The notes below the pieces were generated by a model. It was not told the DNA's origin. It ran no database searches and worked only from the letters and a program-made list of their open reading frames with translations. Below are positions 1 to 5,257 of a stretch of DNA of 5,257 nt, in pieces. Location of the stretch: assembly GCA_005881995.1 (NCBI GenBank), contig VBHV01000611.1, forward strand, positions 1 through 5,257. The letters run 5' to 3'. The stretch comes from Chloroflexota bacterium. GTDB taxonomy: Bacteria; Chloroflexota; Ktedonobacteria; Ktedonobacterales; Ktedonobacteraceae. A program made the translations under genes and the position numbers. The first letter of the stretch is position 1; each line of letters opens with the position of its first letter.

Positions 1-853
1 CCTGGAGGACCATACCGACATTCTGACGCAGGAGGGAGAGTGGATACTGGCGAGTGTCTCGCCCATCGAGCTTGACTACGCCACCGCTCACTTCGTAGAA
101 ACGGGGGATCAATTTGACGAGCGTGGTTTTCCCACCGCCTGAAAGTCCTACCAGCGCGACTTTCCTTCCGGCAGGTATGTGCAGGTTGATACCTTTGAGA
201 ATGAGCTTTTCCGGGGTATAGCCAAAGGTGACATTTTCAAAGGTTATTTCGCCACGCAAGGTCTGTGGACCAGCGTATGGTGTCGAGGTCTCGATAACTT
301 CAGGCGTTTGATTGAGGATATCCTGGATACGTTCGGCGCCAGCCGCAGCGCTGGTGGCGATATTGGTCAACTTGGAGAGGTCTTTCATGGGCTGGAATAG
401 TTCGGCAAGCAGGGTAATGAACAAGATCACAGTACCAATACCAATGCTCGCCGCTGGTATCGTGACGAGGAAACTGAAGGTGCTGCCCGAAGCGACATAT
501 GCCCCTATGCCGATGATGACGGCGGTACCAATTCCTACAAGAACGGTTACGAGCGGAGTGAATTGGGCCTGTAAACCACCAGCGCGCAGGCCAGCCTTGC
601 GAGTCTTGTCAACATACTTATTGAAACGATCTGTCTCACGCTCTACGAGGTCAAAGGCTTTGATGACAGTGATAGCTCCGACATCCTCTACCGCGACATC
701 GGCTACCTCTCCGGCAGCCTTCGAAGTTTTCTTTGCGGCGGCTTTAATACTGGAGGTGTAACTGAAGACGACGACAGCAAGGGCGGGGACGATGACGATG
801 GAGAGCAGGGCATAGGGTGGGCTATTTGCCAGTAAGAAGATTGACCAGGCCAT
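1..853 (-). CDS. ABC exporter, C-terminal part (rest of permease and start of ATPase), frame-shifted, runs off window
   Basis: Continuation of the ABC exporter in the frame one base later; open from 889 down to position 1. An ATG at 853 gives MAWSIFLLANSPPYALL but has no ribosome site, so it is more likely interior sequence of the ancestral gene. From that ATG, 284 codons are visible. Residues about 1-35 form the TM3 region. The cytoplasmic loop includes GEVADVAVEDVGAITVIKAF (48-67). TM5-TM6 lie at about 100-150, followed by ELFQPMKDLSKLTN. The ATPase domain begins about residue 198 (LRGEITFENVTFGY, with the A-loop Tyr212), has Walker A GLSGGGKTT (236-244, bases 122-148), and stops at the Q-loop VGMVLQ. 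Signature motif, Walker B and H-loop lie outside the window. Separate translation starting at 853, coupled to the overlapping upstream frame, is possible but unproven. Confidence 0.85.
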   Translation of the reverse strand, partial: MAWSIFLLANSPPYALLSIVIVPALAVVVFSYTSSIKAAAKKTSKAAGEVADVAVEDVGAITVIKAFDLVERETDRFNKYVDKTRKAGLRAGGLQAQFTPLVTVLVGIGTAVIIGIGAYVASGSTFSFLVTIPAASIGIGTVILFITLLAELFQPMKDLSKLTNIATSAAAGAERIQDILNQTPEVIETSTPYAGPQTLRGEITFENVTFGYTPEKLILKGINLHIPAGRKVALVGLSGGGKTTLVKLIPRFYEVSGGVVKLDGRDTRQYPLSLLRQNVGMVLQ

Positions 854-889
854 CGGTGACAAATTTTTCGATATCGGTGATATTACCTG
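822..889 (-). other. Frame-disruption interval of the ABC exporter gene
   Basis: The upstream frame is open to the TAG at 822-824 and the downstream frame has its last stop (TGA) at 890-892, so the frame change must fall between. The shift is +1 (equivalently minus 2). From DIE to the conserved Pro in IVIVPAL, homologues have about 40 residues. Joining the frames in this interval leaves about 10-14 too few, which implies a deletion of about 35-41 nt in TM3 (length 3n+2) rather than a one-base error. Confidence 0.7.
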
Positions 890-1361
890 TCACGCGCTGC
901 ACGAGATCGCCTTTCTTCTGTTTTCCATGCCAATCAAGAGACAGGCGCTGTATCTGTCCAAAGAGATGATTGCGTAATCTGGCCGAGAGGTTCTGTCCGA
1001 TGTACGCGGCAAGGTATAGCTCAAAATACCCTAATATGGCTTCCAACAATGCAACGATGACGAGAACAGTGGCTGCAAACAGAATGACCCCCAGGGCCGT
1101 ATGAGGATGGGGATTGTTAAGGCTGGCCTTCGCAGGTGTACCATACTTATCAAAGAAATTAATAAAGCCATCGAAAATTGGCTCTGGATCCAGGCCCGCG
1201 GGATTCTGGGTGCTGATCTGAAGTTTATTGGGAATCCACTTCAGGGGATATGCCGCTCCAATAGCGGCGGCTACCTGGGCAAATGAAACGAATATGGCAA
1301 TCAATACAAAAAAACGATAGCCCTTCAGATTGCGATACATGAAACGGAATAGAAACAGCAT
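822..1361 (-). CDS. ABC exporter, N-terminal part (TM1-TM2 and first cytoplasmic loop), ends at a premature stop
   Basis: First 179 codons of a type I ABC exporter (fused permease-ATPase, ABCB/MsbA-like fold) of the cytoplasmic membrane. TM1 is about residues 17-40 (FFVLIAIFVSFAQVAAAIG), followed by a long outside loop at about 42-88. TM2 is about 89-118 (GVILFAATVLVIVALLEAIL). The coupling region is typical: IGQNLSARLRNHLFGQIQRL, then GDLVQRVTGNITDIE at 151-165. The frame ends at a TAG (822-824) right after VNLLTGK, where homologues continue into TM3. The rest of the protein follows in the +1 frame (1-853), so this is one gene broken by an indel and not a small gene. The start is set by the AAGGAGG ribosome site. 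The substrate cannot be told. On its own the fragment lacks the ATPase and most of the permease and would not transport. Confidence 0.85.
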   Translation of the reverse strand: MLFLFRFMYRNLKGYRFFVLIAIFVSFAQVAAAIGAAYPLKWIPNKLQISTQNPAGLDPEPIFDGFINFFDKYGTPAKASLNNPHPHTALGVILFAATVLVIVALLEAILGYFELYLAAYIGQNLSARLRNHLFGQIQRLSLDWHGKQKKGDLVQRVTGNITDIEKFVTDGLVNLLTGK

Positions 1362-1365
1362 AGGT

Positions 1366-1372
1366 CCTCCTT
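1366..1372 (-). promoter_or_regulatory. Strong ribosome binding site of the ABC exporter gene
   Basis: AAGGAGG on the minus strand, 4 nt before the ATG at 1361. The match is perfect though the spacing is short. It fixes the start of the ABC gene at MLFLFRFMYRNLKG. Confidence 0.75.
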
Positions 1373-1409
1373 ATGACTGCCAACTGGGTCCTTATGCCGA
1401 CTGCCAACT
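1368..1409 (-). repeat. Imperfect tandem repeat (18 and 21 bp) overlapping the ABC gene ribosome site
   Basis: The plus-strand copies are TCCTTATGACTGCCAACT (1368-1385) and TCCTTATGCCGACTGCCAACT (1389-1409). They are identical except for a 3-nt difference in the middle. On the transcribed strand each unit ends with AAGGA; the copy nearer the gene forms part of the functional ribosome binding site. It was probably produced by a small local duplication. Confidence 0.75.
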
Positions 1410-1455
1410 AACTGCGTTCTATACTGCGCGTCAGGCAAGATGCAAGGTAGTACCT

Positions 1456-1501
1456 CCGGTCAGGTAGTCGGTAAGGCGTCGCTCCTCCTTACTCTGACCG
1501 G
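1456..1501 (-). promoter_or_regulatory. Nested stem-loop in the ABC gene leader, enclosing a Shine-Dalgarno-like sequence
   Basis: Minus strand: CCGGTCAG pairs perfectly with CTGACCGG (outer 8 bp, 1494-1501 with 1456-1463). Inside, GTAAGG (1487-1492) pairs with CCTTAC (1471-1476) around a 10-nt loop, with a 1/7-nt internal loop between the stems. The 5' side holds AAGGAGG (1484-1490), a perfect Shine-Dalgarno sequence with no ATG, GTG or TTG in the usual range after it. There is no T-tract, so it is not a terminator. Its position in the leader suggests a cis-acting RNA element, but no known riboswitch class is recognised. Confidence 0.45.
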
Positions 1502-1565
1502 GATACAATTTCTAAGGCAAAACAATGCAAATCAAACAAGAGATGTTGAAGAATTTGGTACCTGT

Positions 1566-1594
1566 ACTATAACATAATCGACGATAGATATGAA
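1566..1594 (-). promoter_or_regulatory. Candidate sigma-70-type promoter for the ABC exporter gene
   Basis: Minus strand TTCATA (1589-1594, 4 of 6 to TTGACA), a 17-nt spacer, then TATAGT (1566-1571, 5 of 6 to TATAAT). It lies in an AT-rich gap downstream of the PDH operon and points to the ABC gene. Transcription would start near 1558-1560, giving a leader of about 195 nt before the ATG at 1361. Judged by consensus only. Confidence 0.45.
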
Positions 1595-1614
1595 GATTTT
1601 TTTCCCCTGATTTG

Positions 1615-1648
1615 GAAACTTTTCTCGAATTGAGGAACGAGATGTTTC
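1615..1648 (-). terminator. Weak hairpin just after the E3-like stop codon
   Basis: On the minus strand, GAAAC-A-TCTCG, a 10-nt loop, then CGAGA-AAA-GTTTC. It begins 3 nt after the stop codon of the E3-like gene (TAA at 1652-1654). Arms of 5 + 5 bp are separated by an asymmetric bulge. There is no T-tract after it (CAAATCAGGGG follows), so it is not a standard intrinsic terminator; it may protect the 3' end of the operon transcript or be chance. Confidence 0.3.
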
Positions 1649-1651
1649 TTG

Positions 1652-2941
1652 TTATTCCTTTTTAGGCAACGCAATAGGTAGTATATGTATTGCTCTTCCT
1701 AAAGCGCTCTCTGTCCCCTCCAGCAGAATTTCACTCAAACCGGGATGGGCATATAAAATTTCGGAGAGGTCTGTTAATGTCGCGCCCATCTCAATTGCCA
1801 GCGTGGCCTGGCCGATCAGATCACCGGCGCGCGGACAGACGAGGGTGGCACCCAACAATACACCGTCACCGGCGCTTGCCACCACTATTGCTACGCCGTT
1901 GTCGGCTCCCAGTGTCAGAGCGCGACCATTTGCGGCTATGGGAAACCGCCCGGTGACGATGTTATAGCCTGCTCGGGTGGCTTCCTCAGCTGAATAGCCG
2001 ACGCTTGCGAGTTCGGGTGTGGTATGTACGACCAGTGGCGTGACGAGCGGTGCGAATTGCACGCGCTGGCCCGAGAGGGATTCGGCGGCGACTTTAGCCT
2101 GTTTGATGGAGATACTTGCCAACGCGCGCCCGCCAGTACAATCGCCAACAGCGTAGATATGCGGTATGCTGGTTTGCTGCATGGTATTAACGCTGATGCC
2201 ACCATTGTTTGCAAGTGTTACACCAGCCGCGTCCAGATGTAACTCTGCTGTATTTGGCTGAATGCCTTGAGAGATTACGATGGGGCGTTCGCTGATGTTC
2301 GATACGCTTGACTTTGTTGTTACCTGGACACCAAGTTTACGCAAACCCGCCTGCACCAATCTTAGCGCGGTTGGATCAACTTCCGGCAAAAGCTGGTCTC
2401 CTGGTGTGAAGAGCTTGACTTTGACTCCCAGGCGCGCAAAGAGGGTTGCCAGCTCCAGCGCAATATAGTCGTCACCATAGATAGCCGGTGTTTCGGGCAG
2501 CTGCGCGAGTATTAAGGCCTGTTCGGGTGTCAATACCTGTTTGCCGTCGTAAGGCAGTTCCGCGACGGGTGCAGTAAGCGCGCCGGTAGCAATGATGCAG
2601 TGCTCGAACTTGAAACGGAGGGAGCCATGTTCGCCTTCAACGCGCATCTCCTGTGAGTTCATAAACCAGCCGGTGCCATGCACAAAGTCGATGCGATTGC
2701 CGGAGATGAGACGCCGCACTCCATCAGCAAGACGATCAACCACGCTCTGCTTCCACGCCTGCATCTCACTCCAGTTGTACGAGATGGATTCTGCATGGAT
2801 ACCCATCGCGGCAAGTTCTCCCCGGTCGATCAAGGTGACGTGATGTCCCAGTTGTGCAGCTCGTATGGCCGCGACATAGCCACCTGGACCGGACCCCAGT
2901 ACTAACACGTCGACGGCGGTGGTGACATCTCCTACAACCAT
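1652..2941 (-). CDS. pdhD: Dihydrolipoyl dehydrogenase (E3) homologue lacking the redox disulfide and NAD motif
   Basis: Homologue of the flavoenzyme that reoxidises dihydrolipoyl-E2 with NAD+. The frame is open for 429 codons; the family usually has about 460-475. Start: a GTG at 2986 would overlap the E2 stop but has no ribosome site. ATG at 2941 follows a purine run (GAAAGAAGA) and gives MVVGD, like the Geobacillus E3 N-terminus as I recall it. The FAD motif GSGPGG is intact (residues 16-21), as are IIATG (116-120), AVGD (264-267) and the dimerisation domain, ending with HPGLSE (399-404) that supplies the catalytic His-Glu pair. Missing: the GGxCLNxGCIPSK segment and its following helix (about 28 residues between Leu43 and Ala44). 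The NAD GxGxxG is GDDYIA (156-161). The acidic residue after the second NAD strand is Thr179. About 19 residues are absent near 209-222. The only cysteines are 115, 268 and 369, none as CxxxxC. Normal E3 chemistry is therefore not expected. It is third in the PDH operon, 41 nt after E2. It could be a structural or regulatory E3-like subunit, or a decaying gene. Confidence 0.9.
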   Translation of the reverse strand: MVVGDVTTAVDVLVLGSGPGGYVAAIRAAQLGHHVTLIDRGELAAMGIHAESISYNWSEMQAWKQSVVDRLADGVRRLISGNRIDFVHGTGWFMNSQEMRVEGEHGSLRFKFEHCIIATGALTAPVAELPYDGKQVLTPEQALILAQLPETPAIYGDDYIALELATLFARLGVKVKLFTPGDQLLPEVDPTALRLVQAGLRKLGVQVTTKSSVSNISERPIVISQGIQPNTAELHLDAAGVTLANNGGISVNTMQQTSIPHIYAVGDCTGGRALASISIKQAKVAAESLSGQRVQFAPLVTPLVVHTTPELASVGYSAEEATRAGYNIVTGRFPIAANGRALTLGADNGVAIVVASAGDGVLLGATLVCPRAGDLIGQATLAIEMGATLTDLSEILYAHPGLSEILLEGTESALGRAIHILPIALPKKE

Positions 2942-2982
2942 ATGTTTTCTTCTTTCTGGGTGATCTAATCTAGCTGGCGACC

Positions 2983-4302
2983 TCACACCATATCCAGCAT
3001 CAATTGCTGCGGATTCTCGACCAGTTCCTTGAAACGTGCGAGAAAAGCGCCCGACAATGCTCCATCAATCAGGCGATGGTCAAAGGAGAGCGCGAGGGGC
3101 ATCATAGGGCGCACGACTACGGTTCCCTGCTGCACGACGGGTTTGTCCTGAATTCTGCCAAACGCGAGAATGGCCACTTCAGGATGATTGATGATGGGCA
3201 TGCCACTGCCGCCGCCAAAGCTGCCCACGTTGTTCAAGGTAAAGGTGCTGCCGCTCACTTCCGGCAGCGATAGTGTACGCTTTTTAGCCCCATCAATCAA
3301 TCGTTCAACGCTGCTGGCTATTTCCAGCAGAGTGAGGCGGTCGGCGTTGCGCAGCACCGGCACAAGCAAACCCTCCGGTGTGGCGGCAGCAACTCCAATA
3401 TGATATGAGCGTTTATAGATAATCTCGCGTCGCTCCTCATCCAGGCTGGCATTGAATACCGGAAACTCTTTCAGCAAGGGGATCAGGAGTTTGATGAGCA
3501 GTGGAATGTAGGTGAGGCGTATGCCGCGCTTTTCCGCGATGGGTTTGAGAGCATCGCGCAAGACTACCAGGCCACCACCATCGACTTCATCAAAAGCTGT
3601 TGCATGTGGGATGGTGCGCCAGGAACGCTCCATATGTTCGGCAACGCGTTTACGCAGTCCCGTTAAGGGCTGGCGTTCATCTTGAACAGCAGGTGCCGTT
3701 GTTTGCAAGGCCTGGCGCTCCCCGGTTTGAGGTAGTGCATCTTCCGCGGTTTTGGGCGCTGGAACAGATGTGGCAGCAGCAGGAGAAGATTCAGTCTGAG
3801 AGCGGCGTTCGGCAATGGCCTTCACATCCTCGATCGAGACACGTCCATTGGGATTTGATGGCGTTACCTGCTCCAGGTCTACTCCCATTTCGAAGGCGAG
3901 TTTGCGCACGGCGGGGGCAGCCAGCACACGTTGTTTGGGCGCTGTTGGCTGAGTTGGCTGTGTTGTTTGCGTTGCAGGGGTGGGGGAAGATGAAGGTACT
4001 GCCGGGGGAACTGTAGTCGCTGCGCCCTGGCCTTTGGCAGAAGCAGCATTATCGCCATTTGAAGGCGTAGGCGCGTCAAAGACGACCAGGACATCACCGA
4101 CCCTGGCGGTCTGACCGTCCTGCACGCGAATCTCCGCGACACGGCCTGTAACGGGTGATGGTATCTCGACGACGGCTTTATCTGTTTCTACCTTGACCAC
4201 CGTTTGATCCAGCTTGACGGTATCACCCACTTTAACGAGCCATTCGACAATTTCGGCTTCGTGCATGCCTTCGCCGAGATCGGCCAGTTTCAATTCACTC
4301 AT
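2983..4302 (-). CDS. pdhC: Dihydrolipoyl acetyltransferase, E2 of the pyruvate dehydrogenase complex
   Basis: Forms the core of the complex and transfers the acetyl group from its lipoyl arm to CoA. The protein is 439 aa, normal for a one-lipoyl-domain E2. Residues 2-77 form the lipoyl domain with ETDKAVVEI; Lys42 is the expected lipoylation site. Residues 78-124 are a flexible Ala/Pro/Thr/Gln linker. Residues 125-164 are the peripheral-subunit-binding domain (LAAPAVRKLAFEMGVDL, then NGRVSIEDV), the part that docks E1 and/or E3. A second linker covers about 165-208. The catalytic domain runs from about 210 to the end and carries TFTLNNVGSFGG, INHPEVAILAFGRI and FDHRLIDGA (His409 and Asp413 as active-site residues). 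ATG at 4302 is chosen because GGAGAG lies 8 nt upstream and MSELKLADLGEGMHEAEIVEW starts directly at the lipoyl domain. No key residue is missing. 2-oxoacid specificity (pyruvate or branched-chain) is inferred from the E1 neighbour. Confidence 0.96.
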   Translation of the reverse strand: MSELKLADLGEGMHEAEIVEWLVKVGDTVKLDQTVVKVETDKAVVEIPSPVTGRVAEIRVQDGQTARVGDVLVVFDAPTPSNGDNAASAKGQGAATTVPPAVPSSSPTPATQTTQPTQPTAPKQRVLAAPAVRKLAFEMGVDLEQVTPSNPNGRVSIEDVKAIAERRSQTESSPAAATSVPAPKTAEDALPQTGERQALQTTAPAVQDERQPLTGLRKRVAEHMERSWRTIPHATAFDEVDGGGLVVLRDALKPIAEKRGIRLTYIPLLIKLLIPLLKEFPVFNASLDEERREIIYKRSYHIGVAAATPEGLLVPVLRNADRLTLLEIASSVERLIDGAKKRTLSLPEVSGSTFTLNNVGSFGGGSGMPIINHPEVAILAFGRIQDKPVVQQGTVVVRPMMPLALSFDHRLIDGALSGAFLARFKELVENPQQLMLDMV

Positions 4303-4310
4303 AACTCTGT

Positions 4311-4316
4311 CTCTCC
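4311..4316 (-). promoter_or_regulatory. Ribosome binding site of the E2 gene
   Basis: GGAGAG on the minus strand, 8 nt before the ATG at 4302. It sits inside the 17-nt gap after the E1 beta stop (TAA at 4320-4322), so the two genes are tightly spaced and probably co-transcribed. Confidence 0.7.
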
Positions 4317-4319
4317 ATA

Positions 4320-5257
4320 TTACGGTTCCATGATCTCCCTCAACACCGTCATCACCTTAGCGGGAGTGGGCAGGTAATAGTCCTCCTGCCCGGGCACAGG
4401 AAATGGTGTATCGTAACCCGTCACGCGCCCGATGGGTTTCAGCAAGGAGTAGAAGCAGCGTTCGTTGATCACTGCTGTGATTTCCGCGCCTATGCCGCCT
4501 GCGCGCGGAGCCTCGTGCACGATGATCGCGCGGCCCGTCTTCTCAACCGAGGCTGCGATAGCATCTTCGTCTAGCGGCCAGACGGTGCGCAGGTCGATGA
4601 CTTCGACGCCGATTCCCATCTCTTGCTGCGCCTGTTTTGCTGCTTCCAGCGCGACGTTGACCATGGCTCCATAGGCAAAGATGCTGACTTCGCTTCCTTC
4701 CCGCACGACCTTTGCCTTGCCCAGGGGAATGTTATAGTGTTCCTCGGGTGTTTCCGCGCGGAATGAGCGATACAGTTTGATATTTTCAAGCATAAGCACC
4801 GGGTCGGGGTCTTCAACTGCCGAGGCCAACAGGCCCTTTGCATCGTAGGGGTTCGAGGGAATGACGATCTTGAGGCCGGGTGTCTGCAAAAAGACGCCTT
4901 CGAGACTGTCGGAGTGCAGTTCGGGTGTGCGCACTCCGCCGCCGTAGGGAGCGCGCACCACTAAGGGGCAGGTGTAGGCTCCCGCGCTGCGAAAACGGAT
5001 GCGCGCCGCCTGCGAAACAAGCTGATTCATAGATACAAATAAGAATCCAGCAAACTGTATCTCGGCAATTGGTCGCAAGCCATATATAGCCATGCCGACG
5101 GAACTGCCAATGATGGCTGATTCTGATAACGGCGTATCGAAGACACGCTTCTCACCGAATTTCTGCTGCAGATGTTCGGTGACGCGGAATACTCCACCAT
5201 TGGCTCCAATATCCTGTCCAAGCACGACAACGCGCTTATCACGCTCTAATTCCAGGG
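4320..5257 (-). CDS. pdhB: Pyruvate dehydrogenase E1 component, beta subunit (5' end outside window)
   Basis: Beta subunit of the thiamine-diphosphate-dependent E1 enzyme, which with the alpha subunit decarboxylates pyruvate and reductively acetylates the lipoyl arm of E2 in the cytoplasm. The frame is open to the window edge: it reads LELERDKRVVVLGQD before the GTG at 5225, so that GTG is an internal Val codon and not the start. About 311 codons are visible; the family has about 325, so roughly 15 N-terminal residues are missing. Visible motifs are GANGGVFRVTE, DTPLSESAI (its Glu is the conserved residue that contacts the thiamine aminopyrimidine in the family), GGGVRTPELHSDSLEG and PSNPYDAKGLL. 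The C-terminal transketolase domain contains VIDLRTVWPLD and ends in REIMEP. These resemble Geobacillus PdhB more than branched-chain 2-oxoacid E1 beta, though substrate cannot be proven from sequence. One small oddity is GQD where many homologues have GED. It is followed after 17 nt by the E2 gene, indicating an operon. Confidence 0.95.
   Translation of the reverse strand, partial: LELERDKRVVVLGQDIGANGGVFRVTEHLQQKFGEKRVFDTPLSESAIIGSSVGMAIYGLRPIAEIQFAGFLFVSMNQLVSQAARIRFRSAGAYTCPLVVRAPYGGGVRTPELHSDSLEGVFLQTPGLKIVIPSNPYDAKGLLASAVEDPDPVLMLENIKLYRSFRAETPEEHYNIPLGKAKVVREGSEVSIFAYGAMVNVALEAAKQAQQEMGIGVEVIDLRTVWPLDEDAIAASVEKTGRAIIVHEAPRAGGIGAEITAVINERCFYSLLKPIGRVTGYDTPFPVPGQEDYYLPTPAKVMTVLREIMEP

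Noticed and set aside
312..761. Plus-strand open frame of 149 codons opposite the ABC gene
   Set aside because: The minus strand here encodes clear ABC exporter sequence continuing to Walker A; the plus frame has no family features.
841..889. A one-base homopolymer error (A5 at about 867-871) as the sole cause of the ABC frame break
   Set aside because: Removing one A would restore the frame but leaves about 13 residues too few between DIE and the conserved Pro, so a real or assembly deletion is needed as well.
1225..1407. Minus-strand 60-codon frame starting at TTG in the leader repeat and overlapping the ABC start
   Set aside because: It starts at a TTG and overlaps real ABC coding sequence out of frame with no recognisable motif. 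A regulatory leader peptide cannot be excluded but nothing supports it.
1597..1603. T7 run on the plus strand as a terminator tail
   Set aside because: No gene is transcribed on the plus strand and no stable stem precedes it; on the minus strand it is an A-run.
2942..2986. GTG at 2986 as the start of the E3-like gene, overlapping the E2 stop by 4 nt
   Set aside because: No ribosome site precedes it, and the 15 added residues (MRSPARLDHPERRKH) have no counterpart in E3 proteins. ATG at 2941 gives MVVGD, which matches a familiar E3 N-terminus.
3600..4016. Plus-strand open frame of 138 codons opposite the E2 gene
   Set aside because: It is antisense to the E2 linker and binding-domain region, has no recognisable domain, and has a composition explained by the Ala/Pro-rich coding strand.
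4320..5225. GTG at 5225 as the true start of E1 beta
   Set aside because: The frame continues upstream to the window edge with family-like residues (LELERDKRVVVLG), so this is an internal Val codon of a gene cut by the window.
1..5257. CRISPR array, tRNA or rRNA gene, insertion sequence or attachment site
   Set aside because: No regularly spaced repeats, cloverleaf, transposase-like frame or terminal inverted repeats were seen; almost all sequence is explained by four genes and one 290-bp gap.

Overview
The window is about 5.3 kb of bacterial DNA with every supported gene on the minus strand, so transcription runs from high to low coordinates. It holds the 3' part of a pyruvate dehydrogenase (PDH) operon, followed by a type I ABC exporter gene whose reading frame is broken. 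The PDH proteins resemble, as far as I can recall, the Firmicutes (Bacillus/Geobacillus) type with a separate alpha/beta E1. Base composition is moderate (about half G+C). A Gram-positive-like or Chloroflexota (for example Ktedonobacteria-like) host would fit, but that is a weak inference.

Layout from high to low coordinates. (1) 4320-5257: E1 component beta subunit, missing about 15 N-terminal residues at the window edge; the alpha subunit gene presumably lies just outside. (2) 2983-4302: E2 dihydrolipoyl acyltransferase with one lipoyl domain, one peripheral-subunit-binding domain and a catalytic domain, all with key residues intact. (3) 1652-2941: an E3 (dihydrolipoyl dehydrogenase) homologue with an uninterrupted frame of 429 codons. 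It has lost the CxxxxC redox-disulfide segment, the NAD-binding GxGxxG motif, the acidic NAD-ribose residue and about 19 residues of the NAD domain. It keeps the N-terminal FAD motif and the C-terminal His-Glu pair. (4) 1362-1651: intergenic stretch with a weak hairpin after the E3 stop, a candidate promoter, and a long structured leader with a nested hairpin and a tandem repeat that carries Shine-Dalgarno-like sequence. (5) 1-1361: an ABC exporter with N-terminal transmembrane part and C-terminal ATPase. It is interrupted by a frame change and stop near 822-889 and runs off the window at the Q-loop.

How they work together: E1 (alpha2beta2) decarboxylates pyruvate and loads acetyl groups on the E2 lipoyl arm. 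E2 passes acetyl to CoA, and E3 should reoxidise the dihydrolipoyl arm with NAD+. The E3-like protein encoded here cannot do this by the known mechanism, so the complex would need another E3 or this protein has a different role. This is the most interesting point of the window. The ABC gene appears to have its own promoter and is probably unrelated to PDH function.
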